A stretch of DNA of 64,000 bases, from assembly GCF_047470865.1 (NCBI RefSeq), contig NZ_JAZDRH010000005.1, forward strand, positions 1-64,000, read 5' to 3'. Made by a program: the position numbers and the translations under genes. A model generated the notes under the pieces. The model searched no databases and was not told where the DNA came from. It saw only the letters and a list, made by a program, of their open reading frames with translations. Origin of the DNA: JAZDRH01 sp047470865 (GTDB lineage: Bacteria; Pseudomonadota; Gammaproteobacteria; Pseudomonadales; Pseudomonadaceae). Positions 1 through 7,753 of this stretch are shown one piece after another (the stretch's first letter is position 1; every line of letters begins with the position of its first letter).

Positions 1-342
1 CGCTAAAGCAGTGGTATAACAGTAATAAAATTTTTCAAAATATTTAATATAATACTCACTCAACATTAAATCTTTCGATTCACTATCCAGTTTCAAAATA
101 TCAGATACAACTGAGGCAGGATGTTTTGAAAATTCTTCATTTATAGCATCCATTATAATTTTTATTTTATCAAACTCATTTTCTCTTAGGTATCTCTTAT
201 AAAATCTATCAAAAAAAATCGGCCATTCAAGATCTTTTCTTGCGGGTACAACAACTTTTTTTACTACGGAGAAAAAATTATTCATACCTATTGCCGTATC
301 TACAGCCTCAATAAGAGGTCCACCTTTAAAACCTATTAGCAC
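1..342 (-). CDS. Imm70-like immunity protein, 3' end outside window
   Basis: The minus-strand frame is open from a GTG at 340-342 to the window edge, about 114 codons, without a stop. A purine-rich GGAGGA Shine-Dalgarno lies just upstream at 346-351. The N-terminus reads VLIGFKGGPLIEAV, followed by NNFFSVV and a WPIFF segment. This pattern resembles, from memory, the Imm70 family that protects cells from polymorphic or CDI-type toxins. The gene starts 14 nt after the stop of a toxin fragment (357-359), the usual toxin-then-immunity order. The DNA is very AT-rich compared with the prophage, as expected for mobile toxin cassettes. The Imm70 assignment is family recall and not proven; the C-terminus lies outside the window. 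Confidence 0.6.
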   Translation of the reverse strand, partial: MLIGFKGGPLIEAVDTAIGMNNFFSVVKKVVVPARKDLEWPIFFDRFYKRYLRENEFDKIKIIMDAINEEFSKHPASVVSDILKLDSESKDLMLSEYYIKYFEKFYYCYTTALA

Positions 343-356
343 ACTTCCTCCTGTTA

Positions 357-565
357 CTAATTTTTTGTTAATGCTAGAAATTCAATATTCTTTCCTGTGA
401 CAACACCGTTGGTTTTGCGTGTAATACTGTCAACAATTTTATCCATTACTTTCTGATCAAGTACTAATCCTCTAGTATTTATCACAATATTCTGTTTTAT
501 TCCAGCAGGCAAATGTATATTTCGTGTATTCACTTGTTTGGATGCATCATTAATAAGTGCATAAG
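357..565 (-). pseudogene. C-terminal part of orphan polymorphic toxin, cut by the prophage
   Basis: On the minus strand the frame reads TYALINDASKQVN, then QNIVINTRG and GKNIEFLALTKN before a TAG at 357-359. The 'IVI.TRG' strand resembles tails of CdiA-CT or filamentous haemagglutinin toxins. Going upstream, the frame meets a stop at once inside phage DNA, because the prophage begins at 566. Joining 561-565 to the DNA right of 34058 continues the same frame upstream (MAYQVAHLIKRAYALIND). The intact gene would encode about 80 residues from an ATG at 34090-34092. The immunity gene follows immediately. It is called a toxin from context and weak motif similarity; the catalytic type is unknown. 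Confidence 0.55.
561..565. repeat. Target-site duplication, left copy (ATAAG)
   Basis: ATAAG lies directly before the phage terminus TGTGGGG at 566 and is repeated directly after the ACA terminus at 34053. A 5-bp duplication is the hallmark of Mu-type transposition. Removing one copy plus the phage restores an open frame across the junction. Confidence 0.85.
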
Positions 566-581
566 TGTGGGGAGGTAATCA

Positions 582-592
582 TATTGTCATAG
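582..592 (+). other. Left-end transposase-binding site (candidate L1)
   Basis: TATTGTCATAG occupies bases 17-27 counted from the left terminus. The right terminus has TTTTGTCGTTG at exactly the same offset and an identical TATTGTCATAG 22 bp further in. A looser copy, TATTGTCTTAA, starts at 717. By analogy with the MuA end sites these are probably bound by the transposase at 2424-4538. Confidence 0.6.
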
Positions 593-685
593 ATAGGAAT
601 GAAGGTTAAAACGGCTGGAGGCTTTGACAGTGTTGATGTATAGCGGATTTACGGTATGAATTTGAGATTGCGAAAAAATGATTAA

Positions 686-717
686 AAAGGCGCATTTCTG
701 AGAAGATTTGCGCCTTT
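686..717 (-). terminator. Rho-independent terminator of the repressor gene
   Basis: AAAGGCGCA (686-694) pairs perfectly with TGCGCCTTT (709-717). A small inner TCT/AGA helix adds to the loop. On the minus strand the stem is followed by a T-rich run. It lies 38 bp past the repressor stop codon and also shields the left phage end. Confidence 0.75.
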
Positions 718-754
718 ATTGTCTTAAGAATGCAAACAGAATAAGAATAAAGAG

Positions 755-1411
755 TTACATCCAGCCTGCGGACCACACAACACGGCCAATTATGGCTAAA
801 TCACCTAATGCGTCACGATTGACAGTCATTGGCTTGTAGGCTGAGTTTTCACTGATCACTAATATAGAGCCGTTAATTTGGCGTTGTAGGCGCTTTGCGT
901 ATAGATGCTCATCTACACGTATGACATAAATACCATCAGCAGTGATGGATGACTGAGTGTGATCAATTAGAACAGTGTCATTATCATGCAGTAATGGCTC
1001 CATTGAGTCGCCTTTTATACGCACAGCAGAGAGTTGATCTGCAATCAATCCCTTTTTTCGCAAAGAATACTGTGTAAAAGAAATATGGGTAAGTATCTGA
1101 TCTTTACCATTCCATGCGCCCCCACCAGCACTACAAACTGCATCATATAAAGGGATATAGGCATACTTATCATCCTCAGCAAGTTTAGATGTTTTGCTTT
1201 TAGTAATATCACCTTCGCCTGTTGCTAGCCAGTCTAGGTTCACTTTGACGACTTTAGCAATATCTACACAACGCGACAGTTTAGGCTCTCGTTCGCCAGT
1301 CATGTAGTACTCCAGGGTACGTCTTGGAATAGTTGCGAGTCGGGCTAGCTCATCGCCGCTTCCGGCTAACTCTGCACAGTGTCTAATTCTATCAGCTAGT
1401 GTCTCAAACAT
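755..1411 (-). CDS. Phage repressor, HTH plus S24 peptidase domain
   Basis: A 218-residue lysogeny repressor of the CI/LexA-like type. Residues about 18-65 form an HTH with RRTLEYYMTGEREPKL. The C-terminal half is an S24 peptidase with catalytic serine in GDSMEP (S136) and lysine in YAKRL (K173). A likely self-cleavage site is Ala95-Gly96 in CSAGGG. Such repressors shut off the early promoter and are cleaved with RecA help during the SOS response, so this prophage is probably SOS-inducible, unlike Mu itself whose c repressor lacks this domain. It is transcribed away from the early genes and starts beside the AAACGAAAT operator repeats. Terminator at 686-717. Confidence 0.9.
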   Translation of the reverse strand: MFETLADRIRHCAELAGSGDELARLATIPRRTLEYYMTGEREPKLSRCVDIAKVVKVNLDWLATGEGDITKSKTSKLAEDDKYAYIPLYDAVCSAGGGAWNGKDQILTHISFTQYSLRKKGLIADQLSAVRIKGDSMEPLLHDNDTVLIDHTQSSITADGIYVIRVDEHLYAKRLQRQINGSILVISENSAYKPMTVNRDALGDLAIIGRVVWSAGWM

Positions 1412-1431
1412 TTCGGATTAACCCAGCTAGC

Positions 1432-1543
1432 AAACGAAATACAGAACTAAAGAAAACGAAATTTCGCTTAGCTAAAATATGCCTTTAAAATCAATAATTT
1501 AGCCGAATAGTTCTATATTCTTGCTTTATTTTATAAACGAAAT
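1432..1543. promoter_or_regulatory. Early operator region with AAACGAAAT repeats
   Basis: The gap between the divergent repressor and ner-like genes holds three exact copies of AAACGAAAT (1432-1440, 1454-1462, 1535-1543). The middle copy overlaps the perfect palindrome CGAAATTTCG (1457-1466). An inverted ATTTCG occurs at the repressor start. These are the best candidates for repressor and/or Ner binding sites controlling both divergent promoters. A TATAAA at 1533-1538 overlaps the last copy and may be the early -10 box; this is inference. Confidence 0.6.
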
Positions 1544-1642
1544 GCCGTTTTTCGCTTTACTTGATAGATCAAAACGGCTATGTTTATCCGCAATCGGTTG
1601 TTAAACACCGTTAAAAACCACCCCGCAAAGATGGTTAGGAAA

Positions 1643-1981
1643 ATGACTATTAACGATATTAAGAAATTAACTCTCGAACAACGATGGGAGTTTATTAAGT
1701 ACCAATTACGAATGCGTGGCACTTCTATCACTCAGCTTGCACGTGATATAGGGGTCGACGAGAGAACGGTTCGGTGGGCTAAACTAAACCGTTACCCTCG
1801 TATTGAACGTAGCATTGCTAAAGCGTTGAACGTACAGCCATGGGAAATATGGCCTGAGCGTTGGAACAATGACTACACCCCTGTTCGCGAGCGTCCAAAT
1901 ACAGCTGAATGTAAATACACGCGCTCCAATTCTAACAGTACTGTCATCGCTTCGCACCGTTTAAGTTGTGGAGGTGTGTAG
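1643..1981 (+). CDS. ner: Ner-like early DNA-binding regulator
   Basis: A Ner/Nlp-type HTH protein. The recognisable segment runs from TSITQLARDIGVDERTVRWA to the family signature of VQPWEIWPERW. In Mu, Ner turns down early and repressor transcription after induction, and its position directly downstream of the early operator fits. The frame is open from an ATG at 1580, with further ATGs at 1631 and 1643. The last was chosen because an AGGA lies just before it (spacing is short) and the Ner core begins soon after. The C-terminal tail is Ser/Thr/Asn-rich and longer than in Mu Ner. The start is uncertain; the family is fairly sure. Confidence 0.75.
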   Translation: MTINDIKKLTLEQRWEFIKYQLRMRGTSITQLARDIGVDERTVRWAKLNRYPRIERSIAKALNVQPWEIWPERWNNDYTPVRERPNTAECKYTRSNSNSTVIASHRLSCGGV

Positions 1982-1983
1982 AC

Positions 1984-2424
1984 ATGGCTCGCAAACCTAG
2001 AAAAGACGACCGTACTTTTGACTTATTTGAAGTGCCACAACCAGTCGCAGCTATTCCAGGGCAATGTAACTACGCTGCCACTATTAGCGAGTTAGTTGCA
2101 GAGATCCTTAAAGAAGCAGAAATAGATCGCTACGAAATTGCGACTCAAATGTCGAGGCTTTCAGGCGATGACGTTAGTAAAAATATGCTTGATGCCTGGT
2201 CAAGCCCTGCTCGAACAGAACACAACATCCCATTTTATCGCGTACCACTACTGGAACAAGTGTGCTCTAGCCGCCTGCTGACCAATTGGTTAGTTAACCA
2301 GCATGGTGGCCGCGTTGCATATGGTCGTGACGCATTAAACGCAGAACTAGGACGTTATGAACGTAAGCGTGAAGAGTACGCACGCAAAGCCCGTGAACTT
2401 AAAAAAGCATTGGGGGATGCGTAA
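1984..2424 (+). CDS. Early phage protein of unknown function
   Basis: A 146-residue basic protein starting MARKPRKDDRTFDLF. The ATG at 1984 was preferred over an in-frame upstream ATG because a strong GGAGG sits about 9 bases before it. The middle (ISELVAEILKEAEIDRYEIATQMSRLSG) looks like a helical DNA-binding or adaptor domain, and the C-terminus is a charged helix. It overlaps the transposase gene by one base (TAATG). Proteins in this position between ner and the transposase occur in B3-like phages, without a known role. No function is assigned. Confidence 0.7.
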   Translation: MARKPRKDDRTFDLFEVPQPVAAIPGQCNYAATISELVAEILKEAEIDRYEIATQMSRLSGDDVSKNMLDAWSSPARTEHNIPFYRVPLLEQVCSSRLLTNWLVNQHGGRVAYGRDALNAELGRYERKREEYARKARELKKALGDA

Positions 2425-4538
2425 TGAAAGATTGGTATACCGCTCAAGAATTGGCAGGTATGAAAGGTCTGCCACAAACTGATCGTGCTATTCAAATGCG
2501 TAGTAAGCGTGAAAAGTGGGACTCACGCAAACGTGAAGGCACCAAAGCCCTAGAATACGCCTTCAAAAGCCTACCAATAGAAACTCAAAACGCCATCCGT
2601 AAAGAAGCCACACAAGCAGTACTGGCGACCAACACATTGCCCGTGCGTAACGATGAAGTGCAGCTTGAAATGCTTGAAACCGAGCAACAGGCTCTGGTTA
2701 CGGATGCCCGCACGGGTGTTATTAACGCCATTAATAACCTGATGCAAACCACAGGTTACACGCAAACCAAGTGTGCAGAGCTATTAATTGATATGGCTCG
2801 CGCAGGCTCAGTAGACGCGCATGTAGTGGCTATGCTCAAAAGTGCACGTGATGGACGCGGTCGCCCAAGTGAGGATGGTTTGCCGTCTAGTCGCTCACTG
2901 TTGCGCTTTATTAATCGGGCTAAAGAAGGTGAACTTGCCCCCGTTTACCGTCAAAAAGACATGACAGTTCCAACATGGGCAAAACGCTTTTTAAGTTTCT
3001 ATCAGTTACCAAGCAAGCCTAGCGTGAGTTATGCCTACCAGCAGTTTGCCCAAGGTCAGCAAGGTAATATTCCAAGTATTCACCAAGTACGCCGTTTTCT
3101 AGAAAAAATGGGCAATGTTAGCCGCGAAGTTGGGCGCATGGGCGCGCGTGAACTGAAAACCCTAAAGCCCTTTATTCGTCGTGGTTTTGACAAACTATTA
3201 CCCACCGATATTTACAGCGCCGACGGCCATACTTTTGATGCCGAAGTACAGCACCCAACCCATGGCCGACCATTTCGCCCAGAAATTACCACGGTTATAG
3301 ACATCGCCACACGCAAAGTCGTTGGCTGGTCAGTCGATCTTGCCGAAAGCGCTTTAGCGGTGATTGATGCCTTGCGTTACTCCTGTGTGAAAAACGGCAT
3401 ACCTGCCATTTTTTATGTGGATAACGGATCTGGCTATAAAAACGCCATGATGACTGACCCTGCGATTGGCTTAATGTCGCGCTTGGGTACGGAAATGGTT
3501 AACAGCTTGCCGTATAACTCACAAGCACGCGGCATTATTGAGCGAGTACACCAAAGTATCTGGATTAAAGCGGCGCGTACACTGCCTAGTTATGTTGGTG
3601 TCGATATGGACCGCCAAGCACGTCTAGCTAACTTCAAGGTAACGCGTAAAGCCATTGATAAAGGTGGTGAGATTGTGGCTATGCCGCTAATGGCATGGGA
3701 ACAGTTTGTAGAGTTCAGCACTGAACAAGTTGCACGTTACAACAATACGCCTCACAGCAGTTTGCCTAAGTTTACTGATCCAGTAACGGGCAAACGCCGC
3801 CATATGACACCCAATGAGTGCTGGGCACAACACGTAGCCGATGGGTTTAGCGTTATTTCTGTCACGGATGATGAAGCTAGACCACTATTTAGACCGCAAG
3901 AGCTACGTATTGTTAACCGTTGTGAAATTAACTTATTCAACAACCTCTATTTTGCTGCTGCGCTAGAAGAGTTCCATGGCGAACAGTTGCGTATTGCTTT
4001 TGATATTCACGACGTTTCAAGGGTTTGGGTGTACAACCAGGAAGGTGCATTCCTTTGCACCGCTGAGCTAGATGGCAACAAGCGCGATTACATGCCGCAA
4101 AACTTTGTCGAGCGTAAACGTGATGAGCGCCTAAAAGGCCGTGAAAAACGCCTCAATAGCCACCTTGAAGAAGTACATGCAGAACGTTACGGATCACGCG
4201 TGCTTGAAGTCGAGCATGTTCCCGTTGCGGGCTTAGATCAGTATGACATGAATCAGCTACGTGCTCGCGCAGAGCAAGTCGAGCTTATTGAGGAAGCTGA
4301 GTTCACCCCTATCCAAACGGTCGCAAAAGCCGCACCTATTGCCCCAGTTGCATCTATCAGCGTGATTCCAAGTACGCCTGAAGCACGCTATGCCCTGTGG
4401 GTTGAAATAGATCAAAACCAAGATTTAGCCACACGTGATGCAAAAGTCGTGCGCTGGTTTAAGAACTACCCAAGCGGCAGTGAATTTAAGGCATTCAGCT
4501 ACAGACAAGCTGAATCACTACAAACAGTTAGTTATTAA
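2424..4538 (+). CDS. A: MuA-like transposase (DDE integrase)
   Basis: A 704-residue transposase that joins phage ends to target DNA for integration and replicative transposition. The N-terminus (YTAQELAGMKGLPQTDRAIQ) matches the Mu-type winged-helix DNA-binding domain, followed by an end-binding region. The RNase H-like core has D267 (YSADGHTF), D333 (YVDNGSG) and E373 (GIIERVHQ). The two Asp positions are almost those of MuA (D269, D336). The core is followed by a beta-barrel and a basic C-terminal region that in MuA contacts MuB. It is translationally coupled to the upstream gene by a one-base overlap. Substrates are likely the sites at 582-592 and 34005-34037. Confidence 0.95.
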   Translation: MKDWYTAQELAGMKGLPQTDRAIQMRSKREKWDSRKREGTKALEYAFKSLPIETQNAIRKEATQAVLATNTLPVRNDEVQLEMLETEQQALVTDARTGVINAINNLMQTTGYTQTKCAELLIDMARAGSVDAHVVAMLKSARDGRGRPSEDGLPSSRSLLRFINRAKEGELAPVYRQKDMTVPTWAKRFLSFYQLPSKPSVSYAYQQFAQGQQGNIPSIHQVRRFLEKMGNVSREVGRMGARELKTLKPFIRRGFDKLLPTDIYSADGHTFDAEVQHPTHGRPFRPEITTVIDIATRKVVGWSVDLAESALAVIDALRYSCVKNGIPAIFYVDNGSGYKNAMMTDPAIGLMSRLGTEMVNSLPYNSQARGIIERVHQSIWIKAARTLPSYVGVDMDRQARLANFKVTRKAIDKGGEIVAMPLMAWEQFVEFSTEQVARYNNTPHSSLPKFTDPVTGKRRHMTPNECWAQHVADGFSVISVTDDEARPLFRPQELRIVNRCEINLFNNLYFAAALEEFHGEQLRIAFDIHDVSRVWVYNQEGAFLCTAELDGNKRDYMPQNFVERKRDERLKGREKRLNSHLEEVHAERYGSRVLEVEHVPVAGLDQYDMNQLRARAEQVELIEEAEFTPIQTVAKAAPIAPVASISVIPSTPEARYALWVEIDQNQDLATRDAKVVRWFKNYPSGSEFKAFSYRQAESLQTVSY

Positions 4539-4556
4539 TTAAGGACGGTAAAAGAT

Positions 4557-5273
4557 ATGTCTCAAGTTGCTTCTATTGCCAACATTGGCTTGTGTGATGT
4601 TGCCTTACAACGGGCATTAAGCCGCACTGAAAGTTTACCTGGAATGGTGTGTTTTTATGGTCCAAGTGGCTACGGCAAAACTAGCAGTGCTTGCTATGTT
4701 GCTAACGCCCGCCGCGCTTACTACGTGCAAGCTCGCAGCGTTTGGACGAAAAAAGACACACTGCGCGCCATTATTGACGCCATTGGTGTTAGCGCACCCA
4801 CAGGCGCAACGGCATCCATGCTAGTCGATGCGATTGCTTCAGAACTGGCAGCCACAGGTAAACCATTAATTATTGACGAAATGGACCACATTGTTGCACG
4901 TGGTTCTGTTGAGCTTATTCGTGACATTTACGAAGCCAGCCAATCGCCAATATTACTCATTGGCGAAGAAATGCTGCCAACTAAGCTAAAACGCTTTGAA
5001 CGTTTTCACGGTCGCGTACTGAGTTGGGTGCCAGCCCAGCCCGTCAGCTTTGAAGATGCCAAGCGTTTAGTGCCTATTTATAGCCAAGTACCTGTTGCAG
5101 ATGACTTACTAGACCTCATCGTTAAACGCGCAAACGGCTCAGTACGTCGTGTAGCCACTAACCTTGCCAATATTAGCGATACCGCACTTAACGAAGGCTT
5201 AGATGCTGTTGACTTAGCAAGCTGGGGTAAGCGTGAAATTTACACTGGCGAAGCGCCTAAGCGGAGAGCTTAA
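4557..5273 (+). CDS. B: MuB-like target-selection ATPase
   Basis: A 238-residue AAA+ ATPase. Walker A is GPSGYGKT (residues 35-42) and Walker B is LIIDE (104-108). MuB proteins form ATP-dependent filaments on target DNA, stimulate the transposase and give target immunity. The protein is shorter than Mu B (312 residues) because it lacks the long N-terminal HTH extension, as in the TnpB of B3/D3112-type phages. AAGGACGG upstream is the ribosome site. It lies 18 bp after the transposase gene, in the same early operon. Confidence 0.92.
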   Translation: MSQVASIANIGLCDVALQRALSRTESLPGMVCFYGPSGYGKTSSACYVANARRAYYVQARSVWTKKDTLRAIIDAIGVSAPTGATASMLVDAIASELAATGKPLIIDEMDHIVARGSVELIRDIYEASQSPILLIGEEMLPTKLKRFERFHGRVLSWVPAQPVSFEDAKRLVPIYSQVPVADDLLDLIVKRANGSVRRVATNLANISDTALNEGLDAVDLASWGKREIYTGEAPKRRA

Positions 5274-5275
5274 GC

Positions 5276-5896
5276 ATGACTAAGCTAGCAACTGGGCGCA
5301 AAGCCATTCACTTAGAACAACGCGGTGGAAAAAGTAACCGTCAACGTATCTGGGAAGTTATTCGCGCTAACCGTACAAGGTTCTCAGCGACCATGGTAGC
5401 GCATGAAGCACAGGTCAATTACGACACCACATGTTCCTACTTTCAGGGCCTGAAAAAAGCAGGTGTTATTGCCCATTGCCTAGAAAACGATGGCACCCCA
5501 ACAACTAATGCGTTCTCTGAAAAAAGCCTATATCTGGTTAAAGACTTAGGCGTAGAAGCACCACAAATTAGCAAAAGTGGTAAAGCCTCGCGTGCAGGCG
5601 AAGGCACAGAAGCTATGTGGCGCACATTGCGCATGCTACCAAACGTAACTGTTCAAGAACTAGCTGGCTACGCCAGCGCTGGAGTGGAAGTGAAAGTATC
5701 CACTGCACAAAGCTATATAAAGTGGTTGCTACTTGCAGGCTACGTACAACACAACAACGGTAAACCCCGCCGTTACAGCCTAATTAAAGCCAAAGTAAAA
5801 GGCCCTCGCGCACCGCAGATTCAACGTATCGGTCAAGTCTACGACCCTAATACGGCTGAAGTCGTGTATGCACAAAACCCAGAGGACTTGCTATGA
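5276..5896 (+). CDS. Early phage protein with two winged-helix-like parts
   Basis: A 206-residue basic protein of unknown function. Two segments look like repeated winged-helix units: residues about 20-75 (RQRIWEVIRANRTRFSATMV ... GLKKAGVIA) and about 110-165 (MWRTLRMLPNVTVQELAGY ... WLLLAGYVQ). Both end in a short aromatic or polar wing. It starts 2 bases after the MuB gene and overlaps the next gene by 4 bases (ATGA), so it is clearly part of the early operon. A DNA-binding accessory role is plausible but not shown. Confidence 0.75.
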   Translation: MTKLATGRKAIHLEQRGGKSNRQRIWEVIRANRTRFSATMVAHEAQVNYDTTCSYFQGLKKAGVIAHCLENDGTPTTNAFSEKSLYLVKDLGVEAPQISKSGKASRAGEGTEAMWRTLRMLPNVTVQELAGYASAGVEVKVSTAQSYIKWLLLAGYVQHNNGKPRRYSLIKAKVKGPRAPQIQRIGQVYDPNTAEVVYAQNPEDLL

Positions 5897-6219
5897 GCTA
5901 TCTAGAACTGCTGCAAAAAGAAGTAGCACGCTCAAGCATGCAAAAAGTAGCCAACCATCTTGGCGTATCACGCACCACTGTCAGCTTGCTGCTGTCAGGC
6001 AAATATGGCGCTAAAACCTGCGCAATGGCGCAGCGTATTGAACGTGCATTCGGACAAATTAACTGTCCTGTGATGGGGCAACTATTGCCTGTCCAGTGCG
6101 CTGAGTATCACAACCGTCAACCCCCGTTAAATAACCCCGTTGCCATGCAGCATTTTCGCGTTTGCCAAAGCTGCATTCATAACACCCAGTGCAAGGACAA
6201 AACTCATGCAAAACACTAA
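5893..6219 (+). CDS. Small HTH protein with Cys-rich tail
   Basis: A 108-residue protein. The N-terminus SSMQKVANHLGVSRTTVSLL is a clear helix-turn-helix. The C-terminal third contains several Cys and His residues (NCPVMG, PVQCAEYH, CQSCIHNTQC) that could bind zinc. The ATG overlaps the previous stop by 4 bases. Similar HTH proteins follow tnpB in other Mu/B3-like phages, probably acting in early regulation. No specific role can be given. Confidence 0.75.
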   Translation: MSYLELLQKEVARSSMQKVANHLGVSRTTVSLLLSGKYGAKTCAMAQRIERAFGQINCPVMGQLLPVQCAEYHNRQPPLNNPVAMQHFRVCQSCIHNTQCKDKTHAKH

Positions 6220-6385
6220 CAAAGTACAGGTTTTGATACGCGGCAAAGGCATGGTTCGTTTGATGTTTAACGGACGTTGTGTGGGGTTGGTGTCAGATCC
6301 AGCCTTTGCCCACATCCGCGCTAAAGAATTAGAAACCGATATCCCACGCTTACAACGTATTCAACAAAATCAACAAGGAGCTTAG
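6206..6385 (+). CDS. Small early phage protein, unknown
   Basis: A 59-residue product (MQNTNKVQVLIRGKGMVRLM ...). The ATG at 6206 was chosen over an earlier in-frame ATG at 6140 because AAGGAC lies at the right distance and the extension would overlap the previous gene heavily. It still overlaps that gene by 14 bases. The sequence suggests a small beta-rich domain followed by a helix. Function unknown. Confidence 0.65.
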   Translation: MQNTNKVQVLIRGKGMVRLMFNGRCVGLVSDPAFAHIRAKELETDIPRLQRIQQNQQGA

Positions 6386-6387
6386 CC

Positions 6388-6999
6388 ATGAGCTTAATAC
6401 CAGAAGGCTACAAACAAGATGCACAAGGTCGCTTAGTACCTGTAGAACAAATTAAAGAAATTGACAAGTTACGTGATGAGCTTGTGACCAGTATCACCAC
6501 CAAAGCCCAAGTACTGCAAAAGGCCATGCGTGAATTTAAACAAGTAGCGTTTAGCGAAATACAGCAGTTTGTTGAGCTTAGTGCCAATGAGTACGGCACT
6601 AAGTTAGGCGGCAAGAAAGGCAATGTGTCGTTACTTAGTTTTGATGGCAAATACAAAATCCAGCATGCGGTACAAGAAAGCATTGCTTTTGACGAGCGCT
6701 TGCAAGCCGCTCGTTCGCTGATTGATGAATGTCTAAAGGAGTGGGTAAAAGACGCTCGCCCAGAATTGGCGCTAATTGTTAACGACGCTTTTCGCGTTGA
6801 CACCAAAGGCGAGATCCGCACTGCACGGGTTCTTGCTCTGCGTCGCTACGAAATAGCAGATCCACGTTGGCAGCGTGCTATGGATGCCGTTAGTGATGCG
6901 TGCCAAGTCGTCGGCTCAAAAATCTACATTCGCCTGTATCAACGAGTAGGCGATAGCAATCAATACACCCCCATCAGCCTTGATTTAGCCAGTATTTAA
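6388..6999 (+). CDS. DUF3164 family phage protein
   Basis: A 203-residue member of the DUF3164 family, which is typical of the early region of Mu-like prophages. Recognisable parts are MSLIPEGYKQDAQGRLVP at the start, the helical middle, and GEIRTARVLALRRYEI near residue 150. It starts 3 bases after the previous stop with a good AAGGAG. The molecular role is not known; its place between transposition genes and gemA/mor suggests a part in replication or host takeover. Tandem hairpins follow the gene. Confidence 0.85.
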   Translation: MSLIPEGYKQDAQGRLVPVEQIKEIDKLRDELVTSITTKAQVLQKAMREFKQVAFSEIQQFVELSANEYGTKLGGKKGNVSLLSFDGKYKIQHAVQESIAFDERLQAARSLIDECLKEWVKDARPELALIVNDAFRVDTKGEIRTARVLALRRYEIADPRWQRAMDAVSDACQVVGSKIYIRLYQRVGDSNQYTPISLDLASI

Positions 7000-7007
7000 C
7001 ATGCGAA

Positions 7008-7048
7008 ACAGCCCAGCAATGGGCTGTCTGCCTAGCGTGGTGGCTAGG
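7008..7048 (+). other. Two tandem RNA hairpins in the early operon
   Basis: ACAGCCCA (7008-7015) and TGGGCTGT (7020-7027) pair perfectly around a GCAA tetraloop of the GNRA type. CCTAGC (7031-7036) and GCTAGG (7043-7048) form a second stem. No T-run follows, so a simple terminator is unlikely. They sit in the only sizeable gap of the early operon and may be a processing or attenuation element. Confidence 0.5.
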
Positions 7049-7072
7049 TACTGACGAGCAGCCAGGAGATTT

Positions 7073-7351
7073 ATGACTGATTCAATTCAAGAGTTAAAAC
7101 GCAAGCAAGCACGCGAGCGTAAACAAGCCGAGCGAGAGCGCAAACGTGCTCATCGTGAAGCTATGGGTGCGCGTGAGTTTCGTATGGAAATGTATCGCGC
7201 AACAACGCAAGCGCTTGAGCATATTTGCCATGTGGGTGGTTTTGAGCAAGAAGCAGAGGCCATCACCTTGCTGCTGCACAACGTCGCTGAGCTTGCCGAG
7301 CGTGACCCGTCACGCTTTCAAGAATTATTAAAAATAAGGAGTCACGCATGA
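7073..7351 (+). CDS. Small charged coiled-coil phage protein
   Basis: A 92-residue protein. Residues 1-35 are an Arg/Lys/Glu-rich helix (LKRKQARERKQAERERKRAH) that may bind nucleic acid or form a coiled coil. The rest is helical. An AGGAG sits before the ATG, and the 3' end overlaps gemA by 4 bases. It is probably a conserved Mu/B3 early gene of unknown role. Confidence 0.7.
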   Translation: MTDSIQELKRKQARERKQAERERKRAHREAMGAREFRMEMYRATTQALEHICHVGGFEQEAEAITLLLHNVAELAERDPSRFQELLKIRSHA

Positions 7352-7752
7352 GTATAAAACGTATTCAGCTGGCAAAAATTCACATTGCCAAAGCCCAGCT
7401 AAGCATGGATGACGACAGCTATCGCGCCATGCTAGCCCGTGTTGCAGGTGTAAAATCAGCAAAAGAGTTAAACCCGCGTCAAATTGGTTTAGTCATGGCT
7501 GAATTTGAACGTTTAGGTTTTACCCCGAAAGCCACTAATAAAGGCCGTGAAAAGCCGAATGTCACGGATAATAAGCAAAGCTACTTAAACAAAATTGAAG
7601 CACTACTTGCCGATGCTAAACGCCCATGGAGTTACGCGGACAGCATGGCTAAGCACATGTTTAAAGTAGAGCGTGTTGAGTGGTTAGACGAAAGCCAAAC
7701 ACAGCGTTTAATGCAAGCATTGATCATTGATGCTAAGCGTCACGAGGTGTGA
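7348..7752 (+). CDS. gemA: GemA/gp16-like regulator of host gene expression
   Basis: A 134-residue protein of the phage GemA (Mu gp16, DUF1018) family. The family pattern is visible in IHIAKAQLSMDDDSYRAML, VKSAKELNPRQIGLVMAEFE and the C-terminal WLDESQTQRLMQAL. In Mu, GemA alters host gene expression and DNA relaxation. Its ATG overlaps the upstream gene by 4 bases, and mor follows one base after the stop, so gemA and mor are translated together, as in Mu. Confidence 0.88.
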   Translation: MSIKRIQLAKIHIAKAQLSMDDDSYRAMLARVAGVKSAKELNPRQIGLVMAEFERLGFTPKATNKGREKPNVTDNKQSYLNKIEALLADAKRPWSYADSMAKHMFKVERVEWLDESQTQRLMQALIIDAKRHEV

Positions 7753-7753
7753 T

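Noticed and set aside
1531..1731. Minus-strand frame of 66 residues beneath the ner start
   Set aside because: It overlaps the operator and the ner-like gene, has no ribosome site and an odd composition; taken as a shadow.
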